From NCBI RefSeq assembly GCF_963662255.1, contig NW_026912212.1:248001-312000 (forward strand): 64,000 bases of DNA. The letters are read 5' to 3'. The position numbers and the translations under genes were made by a program. This document shows, piece by piece, positions 25,573-40,000 of the stretch (position 1 is the stretch's first letter; each line of letters opens with the position of its first letter). Below the pieces are notes generated by a model. The model saw nothing but the letters and a program-made list of their open reading frames with translations, did no database searches and was not told where the DNA came from. The DNA is from Cinclus cinclus (taxonomy: Eukaryota > Chordata > Aves > Passeriformes > Cinclidae).

Positions 25573-28500
25573 AGTGGCAAGGGCTAAGGGGACAGTTCCA
25601 AGGCATCTAGCTTTCCTGCTAGCAATGCCATTTCTACCCTGCTGTGGAAAACATTGTCCTTTGCCCTTCTGCTCCGAGAGGCAGAGAGCACCTCGGCAGA
25701 CGCAGTGCAGAGGGAAAGGACACAGTATCCGAGGGAGCGTGGCGCCGCTTAGGCGGGCAAAGCAGAAAGGTGCCGCCCGGCACTGGCTTTGACTCCCTGA
25801 GCTTCCTTGCTAGGACAGCAGCTGCCGAAAGCTGGCAACTAGGCTGCCAGAGTGCAGAATGTCGGCGGTCTGGCACGCCTGCTTGCCGAAAGCCAGGATC
25901 AGCGAGACAGCGTGCTAGGCTCTGTTTCACAGCACCCTGGAGAACACGCCCTTGAAGAATGCCCTCTCTGCTCCGCAAAAGCTCTGCCACAGTGAAGGTG
26001 GAAGAAGCAGCCTGTGGCCACGGGCAGAGCTGGTCAACAGCTGCGCCTAACTTGCCCAAGCTGCGAGAGCATTCTCAGCCGAGTTCTGCTTTGACAGAGC
26101 TATTGCTGAACTTTTGCAGCCCCGGAGGCTGCTGAAACCAAGGCTGTGTTCTGCCTCTTCATTCTTGCCTTCCTGTGCTCCAGCGAGAAGTGAAGCTCTG
26201 GCACGGCATTCAGCTTTGCCGCCTCTCTGCACGGAAAGCACTAGACAGAACTAGTGTGCTTCGTGCATGCTCTCTCCTCGCTTTTATGGTCACTGCTCTG
26301 CTTTTTGCTTGGCAGCGTTCCAAGGGTCCACGGCATACCTCTTGCGCAGCGAGAGGTGGCCGGCGAGGAATACTTGCTGGCTTAAGTCGTTCCATGCTCA
26401 AGGCATTCATCAGAGCAACACCATGGGGGAAAAGAGGGGGGAACACTGCAGGACAAATTTCTATGCTGGAACAGGATTGTCTGCGAGACAGCTCTCCGCA
26501 GCGCTAGTATTTGGCCAGGCTGAAATCAGCGCCACGGGAAGCCAATCTGACAAGCGGAGTGCAACGAGCGCGGCGATATGGGGCCACTTGGCAGGTGGCC
26601 GAAGAAAGACGGCTGCCCCGCGAATGGGGTGCCAGAAGGCAAGTTTCAGCAGGGCGTTCCGGGCGAGCTTAATGTGTAGCCGCAGTTGTTCTAGGCGAGA
26701 TTGTAGCCGAGAAGCTTTCCGTCTCCATTCACGAGACAAGAAAAGCAGAACGCAATGGTCTAGAGGGTTGAGAAGAAAAGTGCTCGTAGCGAGCTCGTTG
26801 CGGCAGAAGCGAAAGCCAGGAGCAGCGTGCTCGCTGCGAGAAGTAGACGGCGCTTCGCCTCCTTGGGAAGGAAATGGCGTCTGGGCACGAACGGCAGCCA
26901 GCGAAGCTTCAGAACAGCAGGCTGTTCTGCTCAGCGTACGAGCCTGAAGTGAGTGGCAAGGGCTAAGGGGACAGTTCCAAGGCATCTAGCTTTCCTGCTA
27001 GCAATGCCATTTCTACCCTGCTGTGGAAAACATTGTCCTTTGCCCTTCTGCTCCGAGAGGCAGAGAGCACCTCGGCAGACGCAGTGCAGAGGGAAAGGAC
27101 ACAGTATCCGAGGGAGCGTGACGCCGCTTAGGCGGGCAAAGCAGAAAGGTGCCGCCCGGCACTGGCTTTGACTCCCTGAGCTTCCTTGCTAGGACAGCAG
27201 CTGCCGAAAGCTGGCAACTAGGCTGCCAGAGTGCAGAATGTCGGCGGTCTGGCACGCCTGCTTGCCGAAAGCCAGGATCAGCGAGACAGCGTGCTAGGCT
27301 CTGTTTCACAGCACCCTGGAGAACACGCCCTTGAAGAATGCCCTCTCTGCTCCGCAAAAGCTCTGCCACAGTGAAGGTGGAAGAAGCAGCCTGTGGCCAC
27401 GGGCAGAGCTGGTCAACAGCTGCGCCTAACTTGCCCAAGCTGCGAGAGCATTCTCAGCCGAGTTCTGCTTTGACAGAGCTATTGCTGAACTTTTGCAGCC
27501 CCGGAGGCTGCTGAAACCAAGGCTGTGTTCTGCCTCTTCATTCTTGCCTTCCTGTGCTCCAGCGAGAAGTGAAGCTCTGGCACGGCATTCAGCTTTGCCG
27601 CCTCTCTGCACGGAAAGCACTAGACAGAACTAGTGTGCTTCGTGCATGCTCTCTCCTCGCTTTTATGGTCACTGCTCTGCTTTTTGCTTGGCAGCGTTCC
27701 AAGGGTCCACGGCATACCTCTTGCACAGCGAGAGGTGGCCGGCGAGGAATACTTGCTGGCTTAAGTCGTTCCATGCTCAAGGCATTCATCAGAGCAACAC
27801 CATGGGGGAAAAGAGGGGGGAACATCGCAGGACAAATTTCTATGCTGGAACAGGATTGTCTGCGAGACAGCTCTCCGCAGCGCTAGTATTTGGCCAGGCT
27901 GAAATCAGCGCCACGGGAAGCCAATCTGACAAGCGGAGTGCAACGAGCGCGGCGATATGGGGCCACTTGGCAGGTGGCCGAAGAAAGACGGCTGCCCCGC
28001 GAATGTGGTGCCAGAAGGCAAGTTTCAGCAGGGCGTTCCGGGCGAGCTTAATGTGTAGCCGCAGTTGTTCTAGGCGAGATTGTAGCCGAGAAGCTTTCCG
28101 TCTCCATTCACGAGACAAGAAAAGCAGAACGCAATGGTCTAGAGGGTTGAGAAGAAAAGTGCTCGTAGCGAGCTCGTTGCGGCAGAAGCGAAAGCCAGGA
28201 GCAGCGTGCTCGCTGCGAGAAGTAGACGGCGCTTCGCCTCCTTGGGAAGGAAATCGCGTCTGGGCACGAACGGCAGCCAGCGAAGCTTCAGAACAGCAGG
28301 CTGTTCTGCTCAGCGTACGAGCCTGAAGTGAGTGGCAAGGGCTAAGGGGACAGTTCCAAGGCATCTAGCTTTCCTGCTAGCAATGCCATTTCTACCCTGC
28401 TCCTTTGCCCTTCTGCTCCGAGAGGCAGAGAGCACCTCGGCAGACGCAGTGCAGAGGGAAAGGACACAGTATCCGAGGGAGCGTGGCGCCGCTTAGGCGG

Positions 28501-29695
28501 GCAAAGCAGAAAGGTGCCGCCCGGCACTGGCTTTGACTCCCTGAGCTTCCTTGCTAGGACAGCAGCCGCCGAAAGCTGGCAACTAGGCTGCCAGAGTGCA
28601 GAATGTCGGCGGTCTGGCACGCCTGCTTGCCGAAAGCCAGGATCAGCGAGACAGCGTGCTAGGCTCTGTTTCACAGCACCCTGGAGAACACGCCCTTGAA
28701 GAATGCCCTCTCTGCTCCGCAAAAGCTCTGCCACAGTGAAGGTGGAAGAAGCAGCCTGTGGCCACGGGCAGAGCTGGTCAACAGCTGCGCCTAACTTGCC
28801 CAAGCTGCGAGAGCATTCTCAGCCGAGTTCTGCTTTGACAGAGCTATTGCTGAACTTTTGCAGCCCCGGAGGCTGCTGAAACCAAGGCTGTGTTCTGCCT
28901 CTTCATTCTTGCCTTCCTGTGCTCCAGCGAGAAGTGAAGCTCTGGCACGGCATTCAGCTTTGCCGCCTCTCTGCACGGAAAGCACTAGACAGAACTAGTG
29001 TGCTTCGTGCATGCTCTCTCCTCGCTTTTATGGTCACTGCTCTGCTTTTTGCTTGGCAGCGTTCCAAGGGTCCACGGCATACCTCTTGCACAGCGAGAGG
29101 TGGCCGGCGAGGAATACTTGCTGGCTTAAGTCGTTCCATGCTCAAGGCATTCATCAGAGCAACACCATGGGGGAAAAGAGGGGGGAACACTGCAGGACAA
29201 ATTTCTATGCTGGAACAGGATTGTCTGCGAGACAGCTCTCCGCAGCGCTAGTATTTGGCCAGGCTGAAATCAGCGCCACGGGAAGCCAATCTGACAAGCG
29301 GAGTGCAACGAGCGCGGCGATATGGGGCCACTTGGCAGGTGGCCGAAGAAAGACGGCTGCCCCGCGAATGGGGTGCCAGAAGGCAAGTTTCAGCAGGGCG
29401 TTGCGGGCGAGCTTAATGTGTAGCCGCAGTTGTTCTAGGCGAGATTGTAGCCGAGAAGCTTTCCGTCTCCATTCACGAGACAAGAAAAGCAGAACGCAAT
29501 GGTCTAGAGGGTTGAGAAGAAAAGTGCTCGTAGCGAGCTCGTTGCGGCAGAAGCGAAAGCCAGGAGCAGCGTGCTCGCTGCGAGAAGTAGACGGCGCTTC
29601 GCCTCCTTGGGAAGGAAATCGCGTCTGGGCACGAACGGCAGCCAGCGAAGCTTCAGAACAGCAGGCTGTTCTGCTCATCGTACGAGCCTGAAGTG
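25573..29695 (+). repeat. Higher-order repeat copy 2 (4123 bp)
   Basis: Second copy of the preceding block with the same variant order: gtggcgcc tail, the cttgcgcagc long unit, the tgtggtgcc short unit, then the ctcatcg long head. One distinguishing change is aacatcgcagg in the short unit, shared with the short unit at 15114, which points to conversion or several rounds of amplification. The following tail (after 29695) has gtgacgcc, which marks the right limit. Confidence 0.75.
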
Positions 29696-32600
29696 AGTGG
29701 CAAGGGCTAAGGGGACAGTTCCAAGGCATCTAGCTTTCCTGCTAGCAATGCCATTTCTACCCTGCTGTGGAAAACATTGTCCTTTGCCCTTCTGCTCCGA
29801 GAGGCAGAGAGCACCTCGGCAGACGCAGTGCAGAGGGAAAGGACACAGTATCCGAGGGAGCGTGACGCCGCTTAGGCGGGCAAAGCAGAAAGGTGCCGCC
29901 CGGCACTGGCTTTGACTCCCTGAGCTTCCTTGCTAGGACAGCAGCTGCCGAAAGCTGGCAACTAGGCTGCCAGAGTGCAGAATGTCGGCGGTCTGGCACG
30001 CCTGCTTGCCGAAAGCCAGGATCAGCGAGACAGCGTGCTAGGCTCTGTTTCACAGCACCCTGGAGAACACGCCCTTGAAGAATGCCCTCTCTGCTCCGCA
30101 AAAGCTCTGCCACAGTGAAGGTGGAAGAAGCAGCCTGTGGCCACGGGCAGAGCTGGTCAACAGCTGCGCCTAACTTGCCCAAGCTGCGAGAGCATTCTCA
30201 GCCGAGTTCTGCTTTGACAGAGCTATTGCTGAACTTTTGCAGCCCCGGAGGCTGCTGAAACCAAGGCTGTGTTCTGCCTCTTCATTCTTGCCTTCCTGTG
30301 CTCCAGCGAGAAGTGAAGCTCTGGCACGGCATTCAGCTTTGCCGCCTCTCTGCACGGAAAGCACTAGACAGAACTAGTGTGCTTCGTGCATGCTCTCTCC
30401 TCGCTTTTATGGTCACTGCTCTGCTTTTTGCTTGGCAGCGTTCCAAGGGTCCACGGCATACCTCTTGCACAGCGAGAGGTGGCCGGCGAGGAATACTTGC
30501 TGGCTTAAGTCGTTCCATGCTCAAGGCATTCATCAGAGCAACACCATGGGGGAAAAGAGGGGGGAACACTGCAGGACAAATTTCTATGCTGGAACAGGAT
30601 TGTCTGCGAGACAGCTCTCCGCAGCGCTAGTATTTGGCCAGGCTGAAATCAGCGCCACGGGAAGCCAATCTGACAAGCGGAGTGCAACGAGCGCGGCGAT
30701 ATGGGGCCACTTGGCAGGTGGCCGAAGAAAGACGGCTGCCCCGCGAATGGGGTGCCAGAAGGCAAGTTTCAGCAGGGCGTTGCGGGCGAGCTTAATGTGT
30801 AGCCGCAGTTGTTCTAGGCGAGATTGTAGCCGAGAAGCTTTCCGTCTCCATTCACGAGACAAGAAAAGCAGAACGCAATGGTCTAGAGGGTTGAGAAGAA
30901 AAGTGCTCGTAGCGAGCTCGTTGCGGCAGAAGCGAAAGCCAGGAGCAGCGTGCTCGCTGCGAGAAGTAGACGGCGCTTCGCCTCCTTGGGAAGGAAATCG
31001 CGTCTGGGCACGAACGGCAGCCAGCGAAGCTTCAGAACAGCAGGCTGTTCTGCTCAGCGTACGAGCCTGAAGTGAGTGGCAAGGGCTAAGGGGACAGTTC
31101 CAAGGCATCTAGCTTTCCTGCTAGCAATGCCATTTCTACCCTGCTCCTTTGCCCTTCTGCTCCGAGAGGCAGAGAGCACCTCGGCAGACGCAGTGCAGAG
31201 GGAAAGGACACAGTATCCGAGGGAGCGTGGCGCCGCTTAGGCGGGCAAAGCAGAAAGGTGCCGCCCGGCACTGGCTTTGACTCCCTGAGCTTCCTTGCTA
31301 GGACAGCAGCTGCCGAAAGCTGGCAACTAGGCTGCCAGAGTGCAGAATGTCGGCGGTCTGGCACGCCTGCTTGCCGAAAGCCAGGATCAGCGAGACAGCG
31401 TGCTAGGCTCTGTTTCACAGCACCCTGGAGAACACGCCCTTGAAGAATGCCCTCTCTGCTCCGCAAAAGCTCTGCCACAGTGAAGGTGGAAGAAGCAGCC
31501 TGTGGCCACGGGCAGAGCTGGTCAACAGCTGCGCCTAACTTGCCCAAGCTGCGAGAGCATTCTCAGCCGAGTTCTGCTTTGACAGAGCTATTGCTGAACT
31601 TTTGCAGCCCCGGAGGCTGCTGAAACCAAGGCTGTGTTCTGCCTCTTCATTCTTGCCTTCCTGTGCTCCAGCGAGAAGTGAAGCTCTGGCACGGCATTCA
31701 GCTTTGCCGCCTCTCTGCACGGAAAGCACTAGACAGAACTAGTGTGCTTCGTGCATGCTCTCTCCTCGCTTTTATGGTCACTGCTCTGCTTTTTGCTTGG
31801 CAGCGTTCCAAGGGTCCACGGCATACCTCTTGCACAGCGAGAGGTGGCCGGCGAGGAATACTTGCTGGCTTAAGTCGTTCCATGCTCAAGGCATTCATCA
31901 GAGCAACACCATGGGGGAAAAGAGGGGGGAACACTGCAGGACAAATTTCTATGCTGGAACAGGATTGTCTGCGAGACAGCTCTCCGCAGCGCTAGTATTT
32001 GGCCAGGCTGAAATCAGCGCCACGGGAAGCCAATCTGACAAGCGGAGTGCAACGAGCGCGGCGATATGGGGCCACTTGGCAGGTGGCCGAAGAAAGACGG
32101 CTGCCCCGCGAATGGGGTGCCAGAAGGCAAGTTTCAGCAGGGCGTTGCGGGCGAGCTTAATGTGTAGCCGCAGTTGTTCTAGGCGAGATTGTAGCCGAGA
32201 AGCTTTCCGTCTCCATTCACGAGACAAGAAAAGCAGAACGCAATGGTCTAGAGGGTTGAGAAGAAAAGTGCTCGTAGCGAGCTCGTTGCGGCAGAAGCGA
32301 AAGCCAGGAGCAGCGTGCTCGCTGCGAGAAGTAGACGGCGCTTCGCCTCCTTGGGAAGGAAATCGCGTCTGGGCACGAACGGCAGCCAGCGAAGCTTCAG
32401 AACAGCAGGCTGTTCTGCTCAGCGTACGAGCCTGAAGTGAGTGGCAAGGGCTAAGGGGACAGTTCCAAGGCATCTAGCTTTCCTGCTAGCAATGCCATTT
32501 CTACCCTGCTGTGGAAAACATTGTCCTTTGCCCTTCTGCTCCGAGAGGCAGAGAGCACCTCGGCAGACGCAGTGCAGAGGGAAAGGACACAGTATCCGAG

Positions 32601-35600
32601 GGAGCGTGACGCCGCTTAGGCGGGCAAAGCAGAAAGGTGCCGCCCGGCACTGGCTTTGACTCCCTGAGCTTCCTTGCTAGGACAGCAGCTGCCGAAAGCT
32701 GGCAACTAGGCTGCCAGAGTGCAGAATGTCGGCGGTCTGGCACGCCTGCTTGCCGAAAGCCAGGATCAGCGAGACAGCGTGCTAGGCTCTGTTTCACAGC
32801 ACCCTGGAGAACACGCCCTTGAAGAATGCCCTCTCTGCTCCGCAAAAGCTCTGCCACAGTGAAGGTGGAAGAAGCAGCCTGTGGCCACGGGCAGAGCTGG
32901 TCAACAGCTGCGCCTAACTTGCCCAAGCTGCGAGAGCATTCTCAGCCGAGTTCTGCTTTGACAGAGCTATTGCTGAACTTTTGCAGCCCCGGAGGCTGCT
33001 GAAACCAAGGCTGTGTTCTGCCTCTTCATTCTTGCCTTCCTGTGCTCCAGCGAGAAGTGAAGCTCTGGCACGGCATTCAGCTTTGCCGCCTCTCTGCACG
33101 GAAAGCACTAGACAGAACTAGTGTGCTTCGTGCATGCTCTCTCCTCGCTTTTATGGTCACTGCTCTGCTTTTTGCTTGGCAGCGTTCCAAGGGTCCACGG
33201 CATACCTCTTGCACAGCGAGAGGTGGCCGGCGAGGAATACTTGCTGGCTTAAGTCGTTCCATGCTCAAGGCATTCATCAGAGCAACACCATGGGGGAAAA
33301 GAGGGGGGAACATTGCAGGACAAATTTCTATGCTGGAACAGGATTGTCTGCGAGACAGCTCTCCGCAGCGCTAGTATTTGGCCAGGCTGAAATCAGCGCC
33401 ACGGGAAGCCAATCTGACAAGCGGAGTGCAACGAGCGCGGCGATATGGGGCCACTTGGCAGGTGGCCGAAGAAAGACGGCTGCCCCGCGAATGGGGTGCC
33501 AGAAGGCAAGTTTCAGCAGGGCGTTCCGGGCGAGCTTAATGTGTAGCCGCAGTTGTTCTAGGCGAGATTGTAGCCGAGAAGCTTTCCGTCTCCATTCACG
33601 AGACAAGAAAAGCAGAACGCAATGGTCTAGAGGGTTGAGAAGAAAAGTGCTCGTAGCGAGCTCGTTGCGGCAGAAGCGAAAGCCAGGAGCAGCGTGCTCG
33701 CTGCGAGAAGTAGACGGCGCTTCGCCTCCTTGGGAAGGAAATCGCGTCTGGGCACGAACGGCAGCCAGCGAAGCTTCAGAACAGCAGGCTGTTCTGCTCA
33801 GCGTACGAGCCTGAAGTGAGTGGCAAGGGCTAAGGGGACAGTTCCAAGGCATCTAGCTTTCCTGCTAGCAATGCCATTTCTACCCTGCTCCTTTGCCCTT
33901 CTGCTCCGAGAGGCAGAGAGCACCTCGGCAGACGCAGTGCAGAGGGAAAGGACACAGTATCCGAGGGAGCGTGGCGCCGCTTAGGCGGGCAAAGCAGAAA
34001 GGTGCCGCCCGGCACTGGCTTTGACTCCCTGAGCTTCCTTGCTAGGACAGCAGCCGCCGAAAGCTGGCAACTAGGCTGCCAGAGTGCAGAATGTCGGCGG
34101 TCTGGCACGCCTGCTTGCCGAAAGCCAGGATCAGCGAGACAGCGTGCTAGGCTCTGTTTCACAGCACCCTGGAGAACACGCCCTTGAAGAATGCCCTCTC
34201 TGCTCCGCAAAAGCTCTGCCACAGTGAAGGTGGAAGAAGCAGCCTGTGGCCACGGGCAGAGCTGGTCAACAGCTGCGCCTAACTTGCCCAAGCTGCGAGA
34301 GCATTCTCAGCCGAGTTCTGCTTTGACAGAGCTATTGCTGAACTTTTGCAGCCCCGGAGGCTGCTGAAACCAAGGCTGTGTTCTGCCTCTTCATTCTTGC
34401 CTTCCTGTGCTCCAGCGAGAAGTGAAGCTCTGGCACGGCATTCAGCTTTGCCGCCTCTCTGCACGGAAAGCACTAGACAGAACTAGTGTGCTTCGTGCAT
34501 GCTCTCTCCTCGCTTTTATGGTCACTGCTCTGCTTTTTGCTTGGCAGCGTTCCAAGGGTCCACGGCATACCTCTTGCACAGCGAGAGGTGGCCGGCGAGG
34601 AATACTTGCTGGCTTAAGTCGTTCCATGCTCAAGGCATTCATCAGAGCAACACCATGGGGGAAAAGAGGGGGGAACATTGCAGGACAAATTTCTATGCTG
34701 GAACAGGATTGTCTGCGAGACAGCTCTCCGCAGCGCTAGTATTTGGCCAGGCTGAAATCAGCGCCACGGGAAGCCAATCTGACAAGCGGAGTGCAACGAG
34801 CGCGGCGATATGGGGCCACTTGGCAGGTGGCCGAAGAAAGACGGCTGCCCCGCGAATGGGGTGCCAGAAGGCAAGTTTCAGCAGGGCGTTGCGGGCGAGC
34901 TTAATGTGTAGCCGCAGTTGTTCTAGGCGAGATTGTAGCCGAGAAGCTTTCCGTCTCCATTCACGAGACAAGAAAAGCAGAACGCAATGGTCTAGAGGGT
35001 TGAGAAGAAAAGTGCTCGTAGCGAGCTCGTTGCGGCAGAAGCGAAAGCCAGGAGCAGCGTGCTCGCTGCGAGAAGTAGACGGCGCTTCGCCTCCTTGGGA
35101 AGGAAATCGCGTCTGGGCACGAACGGCAGCCAGCGAAGCTTCAGAACAGCAGGCTGTTCTGCTCATCGTACGAGCCTGAAGTGAGTGGCAAGGGCTAAGG
35201 GGACAGTTCCAAGGCATCTAGCTTTCCTGCTAGCAATGCCATTTCTACCCTGCTGTGGAAAACATTGTCCTTTGCCCTTCTGCTCCGAGAGGCAGAGAGC
35301 ACCTCGGCAGACGCAGTGCAGAGGGAAAGGACACAGTATCCGAGGGAGCGTGACGCCGCTTAGGCGGGCAAAGCAGAAAGGTGCCGCCCGGCACTGGCTT
35401 TGACTCCCTGAGCTTCCTTGCTAGGACAGCAGCTGCCGAAAGCTGGCAACTAGGCTGCCAGAGTGCAGAATGTCGGCGGTCTGGCACGCCTGCTTGCCGA
35501 AAGCCAGGATCAGCGAGACAGCGTGCTAGGCTCTGTTTCACAGCACCCTGGAGAACACGCCCTTGAAGAATGCCCTCTCTGCTCCGCAAAAGCTCTGCCA

Positions 35601-37093
35601 CAGTGAAGGTGGAAGAAGCAGCCTGTGGCCACGGGCAGAGCTGGTCAACAGCTGCGCCTAACTTGCCCAAGCTGCGAGAGCATTCTCAGCCGAGTTCTGC
35701 TTTGACAGAGCTATTGCTGAACTTTTGCAGCCCCGGAGGCTGCTGAAACCAAGGCTGTGTTCTGCCTCTTCATTCTTGCCTTCCTGTGCTCCAGCGAGAA
35801 GTGAAGCTCTGGCACGGCATTCAGCTTTGCCGCCTCTCTGCACGGAAAGCACTAGACAGAACTAGTGTGCTTCGTGCATGCTCTCTCCTCGCTTTTATGG
35901 TCACTGCTCTGCTTTTTGCTTGGCAGCGTTCCAAGGGTCCACGGCATACCTCTTGCACAGCGAGAGGTGGCCGGCGAGGAATACTTGCTGGCTTAAGTCG
36001 TTCCATGCTCAAGGCATTCATCAGAGCAACACCATGGGGGAAAAGAGGGGGGAACACTGCAGGACAAATTTCTATGCTGGAACAGGATTGTCTGCGAGAC
36101 AGCTCTCCGCAGCGCTAGTATTTGGCCAGGCTGAAATCAGCGCCACGGGAAGCCAATCTGACAAGCGGAGTGCAACGAGCGCGGCGATATGGGGCCACTT
36201 GGCAGGTGGCCGAAGAAAGACGGCTGCCCCGCGAATGGGGTGCCAGAAGGCAAGTTTCAGCAGGGCGTTGCGGGCGAGCTTAATGTGTAGCCGCAGTTGT
36301 TCTAGGCGAGATTGTAGCCGAGAAGCTTTCCGTCTCCATTCACGAGACAAGAAAAGCAGAACGCAATGGTCTAGAGGGTTGAGAAGAAAAGTGCTCGTAG
36401 CGAGCTCGTTGCGGCAGAAGCGAAAGCCAGGAGCAGCGTGCTCGCTGCGAGAAGTAGACGGCGCTTCGCCTCCTTGGGAAGGAAATCGCGTCTGGGCACG
36501 AACGGCAGCCAGCGAAGCTTCAGAACAGCAGGCTGTTCTGCTCAGCGTACGAGCCTGAAGTGAGTGGCAAGGGCTAAGGGGACAGTTCCAAGGCATCTAG
36601 CTTTCCTGCTAGCAATGCCATTTCTACCCTGCTGTGGAAAACATTGTCCTTTGCCCTTCTGCTCCGAGAGGCAGAGAGCACCTCGGCAGACGCAGTGCAG
36701 AGGGAAAGGACACAGTATCCGAGGGAGCGTGACGCCGCTTAGGCGGGCAAAGCAGAAAGGTGCCGCCCGGCACTGGCTTTGACTCCCTGAGCTTCCTTGC
36801 TAGGACAGCAGCTGCCGAAAGCTGGCAACTAGGCTGCCAGAGTGCAGAATGTCGGCGGTCTGGCACGCCTGCTTGCCGAAAGCCAGGATCAGCGAGACAG
36901 CGTGCTAGGCTCTGTTTCACAGCACCCTGGAGAACACGCCCTTGAAGAATGCCCTCTCTGCTCCGCAAAAGCTCTGCCACAGTGAAGGTGGAAGAAGCAG
37001 CCTGTGGCCACGGGCAGAGCTGGTCAACAGCTGCGCCTAACTTGCCCAAGCTGCGAGAGCATTCTCAGCCGAGTTCTGCTTTGACAGAGCTAT

Positions 37094-40000
37094 TGCTGAA
37101 CTTTTGCAGCCCCGGAGGCTGCTGAAACCAAGGCTGTGTTCTGCCTCTTCATTCTTGCCTTCCTGTGCTCCAGCGAGAAGTGAAGCTCTGGCACGGCATT
37201 CAGCTTTGCCGCCTCTCTGCACGGAAAGCACTAGACAGAACTAGTGTGCTTCGTGCATGCTCTCTCCTCGCTTTTATGGTCACTGCTCTGCTTTTTGCTT
37301 GGCAGCGTTCCAAGGGTCCACGGCATACCTCTTGCACAGCGAGAGGTGGCCGGCGAGGAATACTTGCTGGCTTAAGTCGTTCCATGCTCAAGGCATTCAT
37401 CAGAGCAACACCATGGGGGAAAAGAGGGGGGAACATTGCAGGACAAATTTCTATGCTGGAACAGGATTGTCTGCGAGACAGCTCTCCGCAGCGCTAGTAT
37501 TTGGCCAGGCTGAAATCAGCGCCACGGGAAGCCAATCTGACAAGCGGAGTGCAACGAGCGCGGCGATATGGGGCCACTTGGCAGGTGGCCGAAGAAAGAC
37601 GGCTGCCCCGCGAATGGGGTGCCAGAAGGCAAGTTTCAGCAGGGCGTTCCGGGCGAGCTTAATGTGTAGCCGCAGTTGTTCTAGGCGAGATTGTAGCCGA
37701 GAAGCTTTCCGTCTCCATTCACGAGACAAGAAAAGCAGAACGCAATGGTCTAGAGGGTTGAGAAGAAAAGTGCTCGTAGCGAGCTCGTTGCGGCAGAAGC
37801 GAAAGCCAGGAGCAGCGTGCTCGCTGCGAGAAGTAGACGGCGCTTCGCCTCCTTGGGAAGGAAATGGCGTCTGGGCACGAACGGCAGCCAGCGAAGCTTC
37901 AGAACAGCAGGCTGTTCTGCTCAGCGTACGAGCCTGAAGTGAGTGGCAAGGGCTAAGGGGACAGTTCCAAGGCATCTAGCTTTCCTGCTAGCAATGCCAT
38001 TTCTACCCTGCTCCTTTGCCCTTCTGCTCCGAGAGGCAGAGAGCACCTCGGCAGACGCAGTGCAGAGGGAAAGGACACAGTATCCGAGGGAGCGTGACGC
38101 CGCTTAGGCGGGCAAAGCAGAAAGGTGCCGCCCGGCACTGGCTTTGACTCCCTGAGCTTCCTTGCTAGGACAGCAGCTGCCGAAAGCTGGCAACTAGGCT
38201 GCCAGAGTGCAGAATGTCGGCGGTCTGGCACGCCTGCTTGCCGAAAGCCAGGATCAGCGAGACAGCGTGCTAGGCTCTGTTTCACAGCACCCTGGAGAAC
38301 ACGCCCTTGAAGAATGCCCTCTCTGCTCCGCAAAAGCTCTGCCACAGTGAAGGTGGAAGAAGCAGCCTGTGGCCACGGGCAGAGCTGGTCAACAGCTGCG
38401 CCTAACTTGCCCAAGCTGCGAGAGCATTCTCAGCCGAGTTCTGCTTTGACAGAGCTATTGCTGAACTTTTGCAGCCCCGGAGGCTGCTGAAACCAAGGCT
38501 GTGTTCTGCCTCTTCATTCTTGCCTTCCTGTGCTCCAGCGAGAAGTGAAGCTCTGGCACGGCATTCAGCTTTGCCGCCTCTCTGCACGGAAAGCACTAGA
38601 CAGAACTAGTGTGCTTCGTGCATGCTCTCTCCTCGCTTTTATGGTCACTGCTCTGCTTTTTGCTTGGCAGCGTTCCAAGGGTCCACGGCATACCTCTTGC
38701 GCAGCGAGAGGTGGCCGGCGAGGAATACTTGCTGGCTTAAGTCGTTCCATGCTCAAGGCATTCATCAGAGCAACACCATGGGGGAAAAGAGGGGGGAACA
38801 CTGCAGGACAAATTTCTATGCTGGAACAGGATTGTCTGCGAGACAGCTCTCCGCAGCGCTAGTATTTGGCCAGGCTGAAATCAGCGCCACGGGAAGCCAA
38901 TCTGACAAGCGGAGTGCAACGAGCGCGGCGATATGGGGCCACTTGGCAGGTGGCCGAAGAAAGACGGCTGCCCCGCGAATGGGGTGCCAGAAGGCAAGTT
39001 TCAGCAGGGCGTTCCGGGCGAGCTTAATGTGTAGCCGCAGTTGTTCTAGGCGAGATTGTAGCCGAGAAGCTTTCCGTCTCCATTCACGAGACAAGAAAAG
39101 CAGAACGCAATGGTCTAGAGGGTTGAGAAGAAAAGTGCTCGTAGCGAGCTCGTTGCGGCAGAAGCGAAAGCCAGGAGCAGCGTGCTCGCTGCGAGAAGTA
39201 GACGGCGCTTCGCCTCCTTGGGAAGGAAATGGCGTCTGGGCACGAACGGCAGCCAGCGAAGCTTCAGAACAGCAGGCTGTTCTGCTCAGCGTACGAGCCT
39301 GAAGTGAGTGGCAAGGGCTAAGGGGACAGTTCCAAGGCATCTAGCTTTCCTGCTAGCAATGCCATTTCTACCCTGCTCCTTTGCCCTTCTGCTCCGAGAG
39401 GCAGAGAGCACCTCGGCAGACGCAGTGCAGAGGGAAAGGACACAGTATCCGAGGGAGCGTGGCGCCGCTTAGGCGGGCAAAGCAGAAAGGTGCCGCCCGG
39501 CACTGGCTTTGACTCCCTGAGCTTCCTTGCTAGGACAGCAGCTGCCGAAAGCTGGCAACTAGGCTGCCAGAGTGCAGAATGTCGGCGGTCTGGCACGCCT
39601 GCTTGCCGAAAGCCAGGATCAGCGAGACAGCGTGCTAGGCTCTGTTTCACAGCACCCTGGAGAACACGCCCTTGAAGAATGCCCTCTCTGCTCCGCAAAA
39701 GCTCTGCCACAGTGAAGGTGGAAGAAGCAGCCTGTGGCCACGGGCAGAGCTGGTCAACAGCTGCGCCTAACTTGCCCAAGCTGCGAGAGCATTCTCAGCC
39801 GAGTTCTGCTTTGACAGAGCTATTGCTGAACTTTTGCAGCCCCGGAGGCTGCTGAAACCAAGGCTGTGTTCTGCCTCTTCATTCTTGCCTTCCTGTGCTC
39901 CAGCGAGAAGTGAAGCTCTGGCACGGCATTCAGCTTTGCCGCCTCTCTGCACGGAAAGCACTAGACAGAACTAGTGTGCTTCGTGCATGCTCTCTCCTCG

